From positions 1-53,781 of the forward strand of contig VGRY01000022.1 of assembly GCA_016875195.1 (NCBI GenBank): a stretch of 53,781 nt of DNA, in the 5' to 3' direction. Shown here piece after piece: positions 16,919-24,999 of this stretch. Position 1 is the stretch's first letter; every line of letters begins with the position of its first letter. A program made the position numbers and the translations under genes. This DNA is from Deltaproteobacteria bacterium. GTDB taxonomy: Bacteria; Desulfobacterota; BSN033; UBA1163. Under the pieces are notes generated by a model. It was given only the letters and a program-made list of their open reading frames with translations, did no database searches and was not told the origin of the DNA.

Positions 16919-17473
16919 CTGAACCTGGAAGACCTTTCTCTCCATATTCTTGATGTTGTGGAGAATGCCATAGCGGCAAAGGCAAACAGGATCGAGGTGA
17001 CCGTGGTGGAAGAACCCGGGAAAGACCGCCTCGAAATTGAGATCAGGGATGATGGAATCGGAATGGATGAAGAAATCCGGCAAAAGGCGATGGATCCTTT
17101 CTTCACCACCCGGACCTCGCGGAAGGTTGGTTTGGGACTTTCCTTTCTGGGACAGGCCGCTCAGGAGGCAGGCGGAACATTGGAAATTGAATCCAGCCCG
17201 GGGGATGGAACAACGGTGAGAGCCACCTTTCAATACAGCCACATTGACCGGAAACCACTGGGGGATATGATTGAAACAATGATCACCCTCTTGATCGGAA
17301 ATCCTGACATCGATTTCCATTATACCCATGTGAGAGAAAATAAATCCTATACCCTCAAAAGCGAATGGCTGAGGGAAAAATGCAATGCTCAATCTTCAAT
17401 CACTCCAGAAGCCATCCGGTGGTTGAGAAAACATCTTCAGGAAGGACTGGCAGGAATAGGAGCAAGGGGATGA
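16919..17473 (+). CDS. GHKL ATPase-domain protein (histidine-kinase-like), probable CTG start
   Basis: About 184 residues. The frame opens after a stop at 16913 and reads CTG-AAC-CTG-GAA then DLSLHILDVVENAI, matching the usual beginning of this family, yet contains no ATG, GTG or TTG before the internal GTG at 16958, which would remove part of the N-box helix. N-box VENAIAAKA, G1 DDGIGMDE and G2 GLGLSFLGQA are present; no phospho-acceptor His domain or membrane segment is seen. Stop and the following nuoE-like start overlap as ATGA. Likely an accessory or regulatory ATPase of the Hnd module. Confidence 0.72.
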   Translation: MNLEDLSLHILDVVENAIAAKANRIEVTVVEEPGKDRLEIEIRDDGIGMDEEIRQKAMDPFFTTRTSRKVGLGLSFLGQAAQEAGGTLEIESSPGDGTTVRATFQYSHIDRKPLGDMIETMITLLIGNPDIDFHYTHVRENKSYTLKSEWLREKCNAQSSITPEAIRWLRKHLQEGLAGIGARG

Positions 17474-17949
17474 GATGGGCAGATGAGATCTCCCGAGAAG
17501 AATGGGAGAAAATCGATTTCGTTATTAACAAATATAAAAGCAGGCATGGGGCTCTGATCCCGACGCTTAAAGAGGTTCAGGACATCTGCGGATATCTTCC
17601 AAAGAACGTTCAACACCGCATCGCGGACGGGCTTCATCTTCCTTCTTCTCAGGTCTTTGGGGTGATCTCTTTCTATGCCTTCTTCACCACCGTCCCGAGA
17701 GGAAAACACATCATCCGGGTCTGCATGGGAACCGCCTGCTATGTGCGAGGATCGAAAGAGATTCTGGATACCCTTCGGCGAGAGTTGGGGGTGGATGTCG
17801 GCGGGATCACAAAGGACCGAAAATTTTCACTCGAAGCCGTGCGCTGTGTTGGAGCCTGTGGCCTTGCCCCGGTGGTCGTGGTCGGGCAGGATACTCATGG
17901 CATGGTCACCCCGGGCAGGGCAGTCCAGATCTTGGGGGATTATAAATGA
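17470..17949 (+). CDS. NuoE/HndA-like [2Fe-2S] subunit of NADH-linked oxidoreductase
   Basis: 159-residue thioredoxin-fold subunit. The cluster Cys residues are in CMGTACYVRGS (about 86-96) and CVGACGLAP (about 127-135), spacing as in NuoE. ATG 17470 overlaps the preceding TGA (ATGA) and AGCAAGGGG lies upstream. It forms the electron entry with the next two proteins (HndB-like and NuoF/HndC-like), a gene order typical of NAD(P)H-linked bifurcating hydrogenases and formate dehydrogenases. Confidence 0.93.
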   Translation: MRWADEISREEWEKIDFVINKYKSRHGALIPTLKEVQDICGYLPKNVQHRIADGLHLPSSQVFGVISFYAFFTTVPRGKHIIRVCMGTACYVRGSKEILDTLRRELGVDVGGITKDRKFSLEAVRCVGACGLAPVVVVGQDTHGMVTPGRAVQILGDYK

Positions 17950-18329
17950 CAAAATTGACGATTGAAGATTTGAAAAGGATCAAGGAGGAAGTCCGTTCCT
18001 CAACCTCGCTCAGGGAGGGAGGATTCCGCGCAAAGATCACCATCCATATGGGAACCTGCGGCATTGCTGCGGGAGCCAGAAAATTGATGTCCGCGGTCAT
18101 GAAAGAAATCGAAGAGAAAAAGACCCAGGATGTCATGGTGACCACCTCCGGATGTGCAGGGCTTTGCAGTCGCGAACCCATGGCCACTGTGGAAATCCTC
18201 AGCCAGCCATCGGTCAAATATTGTGACCTCAATGAGGACAAGATCAGAGAGATCTTCCTTCGTCATGTGGTCAACGGTGAAGTGGTTGAGTCCTACGCCC
18301 TCGCCAAGGGAAGCGAGGCAACGTATTGA
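17946..18329 (+). CDS. HndB-like [2Fe-2S] ferredoxin-domain protein
   Basis: 127 residues with a thioredoxin-like [2Fe-2S] fold: HMGTCGIAAGARKLM (about 34-48) and TSGCAGLCSREP (about 66-77) supply four Cys. Length and position match HndB of the NADP-linked hydrogenase family. Overlaps the NuoE-like gene by four bases. Probably docks on the NuoF-like subunit and relays electrons. Confidence 0.88.
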   Translation: MTKLTIEDLKRIKEEVRSSTSLREGGFRAKITIHMGTCGIAAGARKLMSAVMKEIEEKKTQDVMVTTSGCAGLCSREPMATVEILSQPSVKYCDLNEDKIREIFLRHVVNGEVVESYALAKGSEATY

Positions 18330-18384
18330 CACATTATTCAATTGCGTATAAAAGGAGACGCCATCTCAGCAATTGCATGGATCT

Positions 18385-18583
18385 AAATCCGAAGCACGAA
18401 ATCCGAAATTCGAAACAATTTCAAATGACCAAATTTCAAATTTACGAAACAAATGATTTTAAAACATTGGAATTTCAAAAATTCGAATTTGTCCTTCGAC
18501 AAGCTCAGGATGGTGAGCAAAGTCGAACCATTTCGGATTGGTCCGGAACGGACGCTTCGCCCGATATTCGAATTTCGGATTTT
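18385..18583 (+). repeat. Family A hairpin repeat, copy A4 with two nested inserts
   Basis: The 310-base gap between the HndB-like and NuoF-like genes holds this element and otherwise nothing I can identify. Left arm AAATCCGAAGCACGAAATCC; ATGACC at 18425 (open frame M-T-K-F-Q-I). The right arm is split by CCTTCGACAAGCTCAGGATG-type sequence (18493-18530) and by GGTCCGGAACGGACGCTTCG-type sequence (18540-18562). Copy A9 at 40149-40343 carries the same two inserts at the same places. Confidence 0.8.
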
Positions 18584-18639
18584 TCAACCACAAACTCTAT
18601 CCAACTCTGGTCTACTCTGGAGCAAATAACACAAAGGCA

Positions 18640-20427
18640 ATGAAAACGTATCGATCTCATCTCATGGTATGTGCCGGAACAGGCTGTGTGGCCTGCGGCT
18701 CAATGCAGTTAAGGGAGAAGCTTTCAGCGGAATTGGAGAAACGCGGCCTCTCCGATGAAGTGCAGCTGGTCATCACCGGTTGCAACGGCTTTTGCGCAGA
18801 GGGCCCGATTGTCGTCGTCTATCCCGAAGGGATCTTCTATAAGAAATTGACTCCGGAAGATGTCCCTTTTCTGGTCGAGGAACATTTTCTCAAAGGGCGC
18901 CCGGTTCAGAAATTTTTATACACCGTGCCGTCTGCCAAAGAGAAAGTTCCTCTGATGAAGGATATCCCCTTCTTTCAACATCAGGTGTTGAGGGCGCTCC
19001 GGAACCGCGGCTTGATCGATGCTGAGAATATTAATGAATATATTGCAAGGGACGGATATTCAGCTCTCCACAAAGTCCTCTCCTCCATGAAACCCGAGGA
19101 GGTGATCGAGGAGGTGAAGCGCTCCGGATTGAGAGGGCGCGGAGGCGCTGGGTTCCCGACCGGCAAGAAATGGGAGGAAGGAAGGCGTTACACCTCCTTC
19201 CCCAAATATGTCATCTGCAACGGAGACGAGGGCGACCCGGGCGCGTTCATGGATCGTTCTGTCCTGGAAGCCGATCCCCATTCGGTCCTTGAAGGAATGA
19301 TCATCTGCGGCTACGCTATTGATTCCCACCAGGGTTACATCTATGTGAGGGCGGAGTACCCGCTTGCAATCCATCGTCTCAACATCGCCATCGAACAGGC
19401 AAAAAGCTATGGACTCTTAGGGAAAGATATCTTTGGCACGGGGTTCGATTTTGATATCGGCATCTATCCCGGCGCAGGCGCTTTTGTCTGCGGTGAATCC
19501 ACGGCTCTGATGTACTCCCTTGAGGGAAAACGGGGAATGCCGAGGATCAAACCTCCCCGCTCAACAGAAGCCGGCCTCTGGGGACAGCCCACTGTCCTCA
19601 ATAATGTTGAAACTCTTGCCAATGTTCCCTCCATTCTCCTCCACGGAAGCGATTGGTTCGCCTCCATGGGCACTTCAGGGTCAAAGGGAACCAAAGTGTT
19701 TGCCCTGACCGGCGCCGTGCAAAATGTGGGGTTGATCGAAGTCCCCATGGGCACCACCCTTCGAAAAATCGTTTTTGATATCGGAGGAGGAATTCCTGAT
19801 AAACGGGAATATAAGGCCGTGCAGATCGGCGGGCCTTCTGGTGCGTGTCTGCCTGCACCGCTGCTCGATACGGAAGTAGATTTTGATTCGCTGGATGAGG
19901 CAGGAGCCATGATGGGATCCGGCGGGCTGGTTGTGATGAACGATATGACCTGCATGGTGGATACAGCCAGATTTTTTACGGATTTCTCTGTGGACGAATC
20001 CTGCGGAAAGTGCGTTCCCTGCCGGATCGGAATTAAAACGATGCTTAATATTCTCCACCGGATCATCCATGGCGAGGGAAAGATGGAGGATATTGACCAC
20101 CTCGAACAGTTGGGACATCATATCAAAGAATCCTCTCACTGTGGTCTGGGGAAATCCGCTGCCAACCCTGTGCTTTCCACGATCCGATATTTTCGTCATG
20201 AGTATGAGGCCCATATTCTCGAAAAGCGGTGCCCTTCCCTCGTCTGCGCGGATCTGATTAAATTCCAGGTTATTCCTGAAAAATGTAAGATGTGCGGCCT
20301 CTGCAAGAAGGCCTGCCCTTCCGAGGCCATCACCTGGGAGAAGAAGACAACGGCTGTGATCGATCTGGAGAAATGTATTCGGTGTCGCTCGTGCATTCAG
20401 GCTTGTAAATTTTGGGCCATCGAATAG
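18640..20427 (+). CDS. NuoF/HndC-like NADH-binding flavoprotein with N-terminal 2Fe-2S and C-terminal 2x[4Fe-4S]
   Basis: 595 residues. Order: N-terminal thioredoxin-like [2Fe-2S] (CAGTGCVACGS, about 8-18; CNGFCAEG, about 48-55); NADH/FMN domain with GLRGRGGAGFPTGKKW (about 163-178) and CGESTALMYSLEGKRGMPR; SLBB segment; 4Fe-4S motif SCGKCVPCRIG with distal SHCGLGK; and two ferredoxin clusters CKMCGLCKKACPSEA and CIRCRSCIQACKFW at the end. This is the HndC/HydB layout, longer than plain NuoF. ATG 18640 is the family start; upstream in-frame sequence comes from the repeat. Oxidises or reduces NAD(P)(H). Confidence 0.93.
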   Translation: MKTYRSHLMVCAGTGCVACGSMQLREKLSAELEKRGLSDEVQLVITGCNGFCAEGPIVVVYPEGIFYKKLTPEDVPFLVEEHFLKGRPVQKFLYTVPSAKEKVPLMKDIPFFQHQVLRALRNRGLIDAENINEYIARDGYSALHKVLSSMKPEEVIEEVKRSGLRGRGGAGFPTGKKWEEGRRYTSFPKYVICNGDEGDPGAFMDRSVLEADPHSVLEGMIICGYAIDSHQGYIYVRAEYPLAIHRLNIAIEQAKSYGLLGKDIFGTGFDFDIGIYPGAGAFVCGESTALMYSLEGKRGMPRIKPPRSTEAGLWGQPTVLNNVETLANVPSILLHGSDWFASMGTSGSKGTKVFALTGAVQNVGLIEVPMGTTLRKIVFDIGGGIPDKREYKAVQIGGPSGACLPAPLLDTEVDFDSLDEAGAMMGSGGLVVMNDMTCMVDTARFFTDFSVDESCGKCVPCRIGIKTMLNILHRIIHGEGKMEDIDHLEQLGHHIKESSHCGLGKSAANPVLSTIRYFRHEYEAHILEKRCPSLVCADLIKFQVIPEKCKMCGLCKKACPSEAITWEKKTTAVIDLEKCIRCRSCIQACKFWAIE

Positions 20428-20430
20428 TAA

Positions 20431-20570
20431 AAATTCGAATTTCGAAGCACGAAATTCGAAACAAATTCAAATGACCGAAATTCAAATGTTCCAAACAAAT
20501 AAATGTTTAAGACATTGGGGTTTTGAAAATTCGGATTTGTTTCGAGTTTCGATATTCGGATTTCGGATTT
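20431..20570 (+). repeat. Family A hairpin repeat, copy A5
   Basis: AAATTCGAATTTCGAAGCAC start; ATGACC at 20471 (reads M-T-E-I-Q-M-F); right arm TTCGGATTTGTTTCGAGTTT then CGATATTCGGATTTCGGATT. Begins three bases after the NuoF-like stop and ends just before the AGGAAGG of the next gene. Confidence 0.8.
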
Positions 20571-20591
20571 TATAGGAAGGTTTTAATTCCA

Positions 20592-23105
20592 ATGGCTGAG
20601 ACAACAAAGCAAATGATTAAACTGACCATTGATAGTATCCAGGTAGAAATCGAAAGGGGCAAGACGATCCTTGAGGCGGCTCAGGCGGCTGGCATCCGGA
20701 TTCCGACGCTCTGTGACGACCGGAGGCTCATTCCCTTTGGCGCTTGCAGAATCTGTATGGTTCAGGAGAAAGGAAAAACAGATCTCCTGCCGTCCTGTTT
20801 CACTCCTGCCAAAAACGGGATGGACATTCTCACCCACTCTCCTCAAATCATGGAGTCCCGGAGGATTCAACTCCAGCTTATCCTCCTCAACCACCCCATG
20901 ACCTGTCCGAGGTGCGAAAAAGAGGGAGAATGTGACCTTCAGAATCTTGTCTATGAATATGGCCTCAATGATACGCAGTATCCGTGGGATCTGATCACCT
21001 TTCCTCCTGATGATGATTCCCCTCTTCTACAGAGGGATGGAAACAAGTGCATCCTCTGTGGCCGCTGTGTCAGAATCTGCGATGAGGTCCAAGGGGTGGG
21101 AGAACTTTCATTCACCCGGAGAGGCATTCATACGCTCATCGATACGGACTTCCACCGGCCACTCCAGTGTGAATTCTGCGGCCAGTGTTTTGACACCTGT
21201 CCGGTCGGAGCCATTACCAGCAACTGCTTTGATCATAAGACCAAATCCTGGGAGCTTAAAGAAACCACAACCCCCTGCCCTTACTGTGGATGTGGGTGTC
21301 TGCTTGCCATCGGCTCTAAGGAAGGAGCGATCAAACGGATCTCCTCCCATCATGATCAGGGTCCAAACGATGGAAACCTCTGCGTCAGGGGTCGCTTCGG
21401 CTGGGACTTTATCGATCACCCTGAAAGGCTCAAGTCCCCCATGTTAAGGGTAAACGGTAAACTCGAAAAAGTTTCCTGGGAAGAAGCCCTCAGGTTTGTG
21501 AACCAAAGGCTCGAAGAGATAAAGGATAGAGATGGCGCTGGAAGCATTGGAGCAATGATCTCAAGCCGTCTCACCAACGAAGAGTATTTCCTGTTGAAGA
21601 AACTATTTAAGGAAGCGATCGGAACGGAGCAAATCGTTCTCAATGGGGATGGAGGCGATCAAGGGTTAACCAGAGGGATCTTAAGGACGCTCGGCTTTCC
21701 CTCTTCTACCAACTCCATCAAAGAGATCCGGAATGCCGACTGTATCTTCGTCATCGGAGCCGATCCTGCCCAGACCCATCCCATCATCAAAAATGAGATC
21801 CATCTGGCTATACGGAGAAACCGGACACAGCTCATTCTGCTCGGGAATCATGATATCGATCTCAGCCGGAGCACGCAGGTCTCCCCGCTTTCTCCTTCTT
21901 CCATCCCCCTTCTTACCCATCCAGGCAGGGAGGTTTCGTTTCTCAACGGCATGATTGGTTTCATCCTCAAAGAGGGTCTTGAGAATAACGGCTTCATCGG
22001 AGCAAAGACAGAAGGGATTGAACTGCTGAAGGCGAAACAGGAGGAATATCTGGACGCGCTTTCTGAAGAAGAGCGTTCGAGTGTGGAAAAGGCAAGCCGT
22101 GCCTATGTCCAATCAAAAAGATCGATGATCCTCATCGGACCGGGCCCCTGGTCTCAATCTACTTCGGAAGAAATTGCCATTGCTGCCTCCAACCTTGCCC
22201 TTCTTGCCGGCCATATCGGCAAGGAATCTTCAGGCATTCTCCTTCTCCTTGAGAAATGTAACTCTCAGGGAGCCATCGATATGGGAATTCTCTCCGACGG
22301 ATTGGGCGTGGAAACCCTTCTCAAAAAAGCAGGGGATGGAAATCTCAAAGCCCTCTACCTCATAGGAAAAGATCCCAAGCTCTCATCCGAAGCTTTGAAA
22401 AATCTCGAACTTCTGGTGGTTCAGGACCTTTTTGTAACCAATGCTGCCAAAGAGGCTCATGTCATTTTCCCTGTATGTTCGTTCACGGAGAAGTCCGGAA
22501 CTTATACCAATCTCGAACGGAGGGTCCAGACACTTCATCCTCTTCGTCAACCCGAGGGCCAATCAAAACCTGATTTTGAAATATTCCTCCATCTTCTCCA
22601 ATTGATGGAGGTCCCACTTTCAGGAGAAACCCCGGAAGCCATCTTTCAGGAGATCGGTAAGACCATTTCCCAGTATCAATCCATTCACGATGGCGAACAA
22701 TGGCCTAAGGGGTCCGAATACCTTTACGGAGAGGGGTTCCCAACGGGAAGAGCAAAATTCATTCCTGTTGCGCAGCCTCAGTCTGAATCTCAACCCGAGA
22801 AATATCCTTTTTCTCTCGTTCAGGCCCCTTCGCTCTTCTACTCTGGCAAACTCAGCCTGAAGAGTGAGAATCTGAAGAAGGTTATGAAAAAGCCTTGCCT
22901 GGAGATGAATATCGAGGATGCTCAATCCTTGAAAATTGAAAATGGAGAGACCGTTCAAATTTCAACCCAAGAAGGTGAACCGTTTAAGATGAGCGTGGAG
23001 GTCTCTTCAAGACCTGCTCGATATATCGCTGCCATTCCTTCCTCCAGTTCCCTGATTGGAAAAAAGGCCTGCTGGGCGAAGGTGGAAAAGTTAAAGAAAA
23101 CGTAA
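20592..23105 (+). CDS. NuoG/formate-dehydrogenase-like iron-sulfur protein lacking the catalytic Cys/Sec
   Basis: 837 residues. N-terminal [2Fe-2S] (LCDDRRLIPFGACRICMVQE, with distal SC), His-Cys cluster HPMTCPRCEKEGECDLQ (about 99-115), two 4Fe-4S clusters CILCGRCVRICDE and CEFCGQCFDTCPVGA, then a molybdopterin-type domain opening with CPYCGCGCLL...LCVRGRFGWDF. Where FdhF-type enzymes have the R-V-Sec/Cys-H-G active site, this protein reads VLNGDGGDQGL, with no Cys, Sec or His. It is therefore NuoG-like and probably not a formate dehydrogenase, and it takes the position of the HndD hydrogenase. ATG 20592 has AGGAAGG upstream. Confidence 0.85.
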   Translation: MAETTKQMIKLTIDSIQVEIERGKTILEAAQAAGIRIPTLCDDRRLIPFGACRICMVQEKGKTDLLPSCFTPAKNGMDILTHSPQIMESRRIQLQLILLNHPMTCPRCEKEGECDLQNLVYEYGLNDTQYPWDLITFPPDDDSPLLQRDGNKCILCGRCVRICDEVQGVGELSFTRRGIHTLIDTDFHRPLQCEFCGQCFDTCPVGAITSNCFDHKTKSWELKETTTPCPYCGCGCLLAIGSKEGAIKRISSHHDQGPNDGNLCVRGRFGWDFIDHPERLKSPMLRVNGKLEKVSWEEALRFVNQRLEEIKDRDGAGSIGAMISSRLTNEEYFLLKKLFKEAIGTEQIVLNGDGGDQGLTRGILRTLGFPSSTNSIKEIRNADCIFVIGADPAQTHPIIKNEIHLAIRRNRTQLILLGNHDIDLSRSTQVSPLSPSSIPLLTHPGREVSFLNGMIGFILKEGLENNGFIGAKTEGIELLKAKQEEYLDALSEEERSSVEKASRAYVQSKRSMILIGPGPWSQSTSEEIAIAASNLALLAGHIGKESSGILLLLEKCNSQGAIDMGILSDGLGVETLLKKAGDGNLKALYLIGKDPKLSSEALKNLELLVVQDLFVTNAAKEAHVIFPVCSFTEKSGTYTNLERRVQTLHPLRQPEGQSKPDFEIFLHLLQLMEVPLSGETPEAIFQEIGKTISQYQSIHDGEQWPKGSEYLYGEGFPTGRAKFIPVAQPQSESQPEKYPFSLVQAPSLFYSGKLSLKSENLKKVMKKPCLEMNIEDAQSLKIENGETVQISTQEGEPFKMSVEVSSRPARYIAAIPSSSSLIGKKACWAKVEKLKKT

Positions 23106-23129
23106 ACATCATAGAAAGGGGGAATGTGA

Positions 23130-23921
23130 ATGAATATTATCGTCTGTATTAAAAGGGTCCCGGACACGGCCGATGCGGATATTTCCATCGACAAAACGGG
23201 AAAAGAAATCGACAAGAGCGGGCTAGCCTTCGATTTGAATGAATGGGATAGCTATGCCATTGAGGAGGCCATTCTCCTGAAGGAAAAAATGGGAGGAACG
23301 GTCACGGTCTTCTCCTTGGGAGGAGAGGACTCCAATGAATCCCTGAGAAAATGCCTGGCCATGGGCGCCGATGATGCGCTCCGGCTCTCTGATCCTGCTT
23401 TTGCCGGGGGAGACGGCTTTGCCACAGCCAAAGTCCTCACAGAGGCAATTCGCACAAAACCTTATGATCTCATTCTGACCGGCACACAGGCTGAAGATGA
23501 TGGGTATGGCCAGGTGGGAGTGGTCATGGCGGAGATGTTGGGCATCCCTCATGTCTCCATCGTCAACCGGATTGAGGTCCAGGACAAAAAGATCAAAGCC
23601 CATCGCGAACTTGAAGGAGGTCTGGAGGAGGTTGTCGAGGTTGACCTCCCCGCGCTTCTCACCATCCAGACAGGAATTAACGAACCGCGATATGTCTCGA
23701 TCATGGGCATCCGGAAAGTAGCCAAAAAGGAGATCAAGGCTCTGGGAACTTCTGACCTTAACCTCAAACCCGAGGACGTTGGGCTTGCCGGCTCTGACAT
23801 AAAGCTCGAGGGAATTTTTCTTCCTCCGGTCGGCGAAGGAGCAGCCATGATCGAGGGAAAACCGGAAGAGATTGCACAGAAGGTGTTCGATATTCTGAAG
23901 GATAAAGGAGGGGTGGCCTGA
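23130..23921 (+). CDS. etfB: Electron transfer flavoprotein beta subunit
   Basis: 263-residue EtfB. MNIIVCIKRVPDTADADISI start, GTQAEDDGYGQVGVVMAEML AMP/FAD-site loop (about 112-131) and a C-terminal segment that contacts EtfA. AAAGGGGGA precedes ATG 23130. Accepts electrons from the acyl-CoA dehydrogenases in the window and passes them on with EtfA. Its stop overlaps the etfA start by one base. Confidence 0.95.
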   Translation: MNIIVCIKRVPDTADADISIDKTGKEIDKSGLAFDLNEWDSYAIEEAILLKEKMGGTVTVFSLGGEDSNESLRKCLAMGADDALRLSDPAFAGGDGFATAKVLTEAIRTKPYDLILTGTQAEDDGYGQVGVVMAEMLGIPHVSIVNRIEVQDKKIKAHRELEGGLEEVVEVDLPALLTIQTGINEPRYVSIMGIRKVAKKEIKALGTSDLNLKPEDVGLAGSDIKLEGIFLPPVGEGAAMIEGKPEEIAQKVFDILKDKGGVA

Positions 23922-24901
23922 TGAAAGAGATCATTGTCGTCGCAGAACATCGACGTGGGGAATTGAGGGATGTGACCTGGGAAATGATTTCCAAAGGAAG
24001 GGAACTTGCACAGAGCATGGGCGGTGAATTATCAGTCGCCCTTTTAGGAAAAGAAGTCAAGAATATGGCGGAAGCCATTAAACCCAAAGCCAACCGGGTG
24101 CTTCTCATCGAAGATAACCGGCTCGAATTCTATAACTCGGAGACTTACGAGAAAGTCTTTATCCAGCTTCTCACTGAGAGGAAACCCTTACTCACAATGA
24201 TCGGCCACACGGCCACGGGCATGGACTTTGCGCCAAGCCTGGCCGCTCGTTTGAAGCTTCCTCTGGCGACCGATTGTATTGGAATTGATCCAAAGGATGG
24301 GACATTCGCCCTGACCCGCCAGATCTACGGAGGAAAGATCAATGCCTCTGTCTCCTTCTTGAAGCCGGGCCCCCAGTATATGGTTACCGTCCGTGCAGGG
24401 GCATTCCCTGCAGTGGAGAAAGAAACTCTTCCAGGAGAGATCGTGTCGATACCTTCCCCATTGACCGACGAAGGTTTGGCCAGGCGCTTTCTCGAATATA
24501 TGGAAGCCGCTGCGGGTGAAGTTGACATCACCCAGGCTGATATCCTCATCGCCATTGGAAGAGGCATCAAAGATGCGGAAAACCTTCCGCTGGTAAAGGA
24601 GCTTGCTGACTCCGTAGGAGGAGTCCTTGCCTGCTCCAGACCGGTCGTCGATAAGAAATGGCTTCCAAAAGGGTGTCAGGTAGGAACCTCCGGAAAAACT
24701 GTAAAGCCAAAAGTTTATATTGCCATCGGCATCAGTGGAGCTTTCCAGCATGTGGCAGGCATGAAAGGTGCGGGTACGATCATCGCCATTAACAAAGACC
24801 CAAAAGCCCCGATCTTCGGGGTGGCCCAGTATGGCATCGTGGCAGACCTTTTTAAGATCGTGCCGGTGATCAAGGACAAGATCAAAGAGTTGAAAAAATA
24901 A
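23921..24901 (+). CDS. etfA: Electron transfer flavoprotein alpha subunit
   Basis: 326-residue EtfA. C-terminal FAD domain with GCQVGTSGKTVKPKVYIAIG, ISGAFQHVAGMKGAGTIIAI and INKDPKAPIFGVAQYGIVAD is intact (about 245-310). There is no N-terminal ferredoxin domain, unlike the bifurcating EtfA of some clostridia. Forms the heterodimer with EtfB and carries FAD. Confidence 0.95.
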   Translation: MKEIIVVAEHRRGELRDVTWEMISKGRELAQSMGGELSVALLGKEVKNMAEAIKPKANRVLLIEDNRLEFYNSETYEKVFIQLLTERKPLLTMIGHTATGMDFAPSLAARLKLPLATDCIGIDPKDGTFALTRQIYGGKINASVSFLKPGPQYMVTVRAGAFPAVEKETLPGEIVSIPSPLTDEGLARRFLEYMEAAAGEVDITQADILIAIGRGIKDAENLPLVKELADSVGGVLACSRPVVDKKWLPKGCQVGTSGKTVKPKVYIAIGISGAFQHVAGMKGAGTIIAINKDPKAPIFGVAQYGIVADLFKIVPVIKDKIKELKK

Positions 24902-24904
24902 AGT

Positions 24905-24984
24905 TTTGAGTTCGGAGTTCGTAGTTCGGAGTAAAATCTTAAAGAATTTAATTCTCCGAACTCCGAACTAAATTTCTCCGAACT
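24905..24984. repeat. Family C hairpin (AGTTCGGAGTTCG words), copy C1
   Basis: Left arm GAGTTCGGAGTTCGTAGTTC then GGAGT; AT-rich loop; right arm CTCCGAACTCCGAACT then CTCCGAACT. Fills the gap between etfA and the next acyl-CoA dehydrogenase. Other copies at 33324-33414 and 33835-33910. Confidence 0.75.
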
Positions 24985-24999
24985 GAAACGAGGTGAACC

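Noticed and set aside
20523..20591. In-frame N-terminal extensions reading RICFEFRYSDFGF and similar before several genes (also 28628, 37130, 37826)
   Set aside because: They are translations of the family A right arm; ribosome-binding sites and family alignments place the true starts downstream.
20592..23105. Selenocysteine-containing formate dehydrogenase
   Set aside because: There is no in-frame TGA and the aligned active-site position has no Cys either; the domain is NuoG-like.
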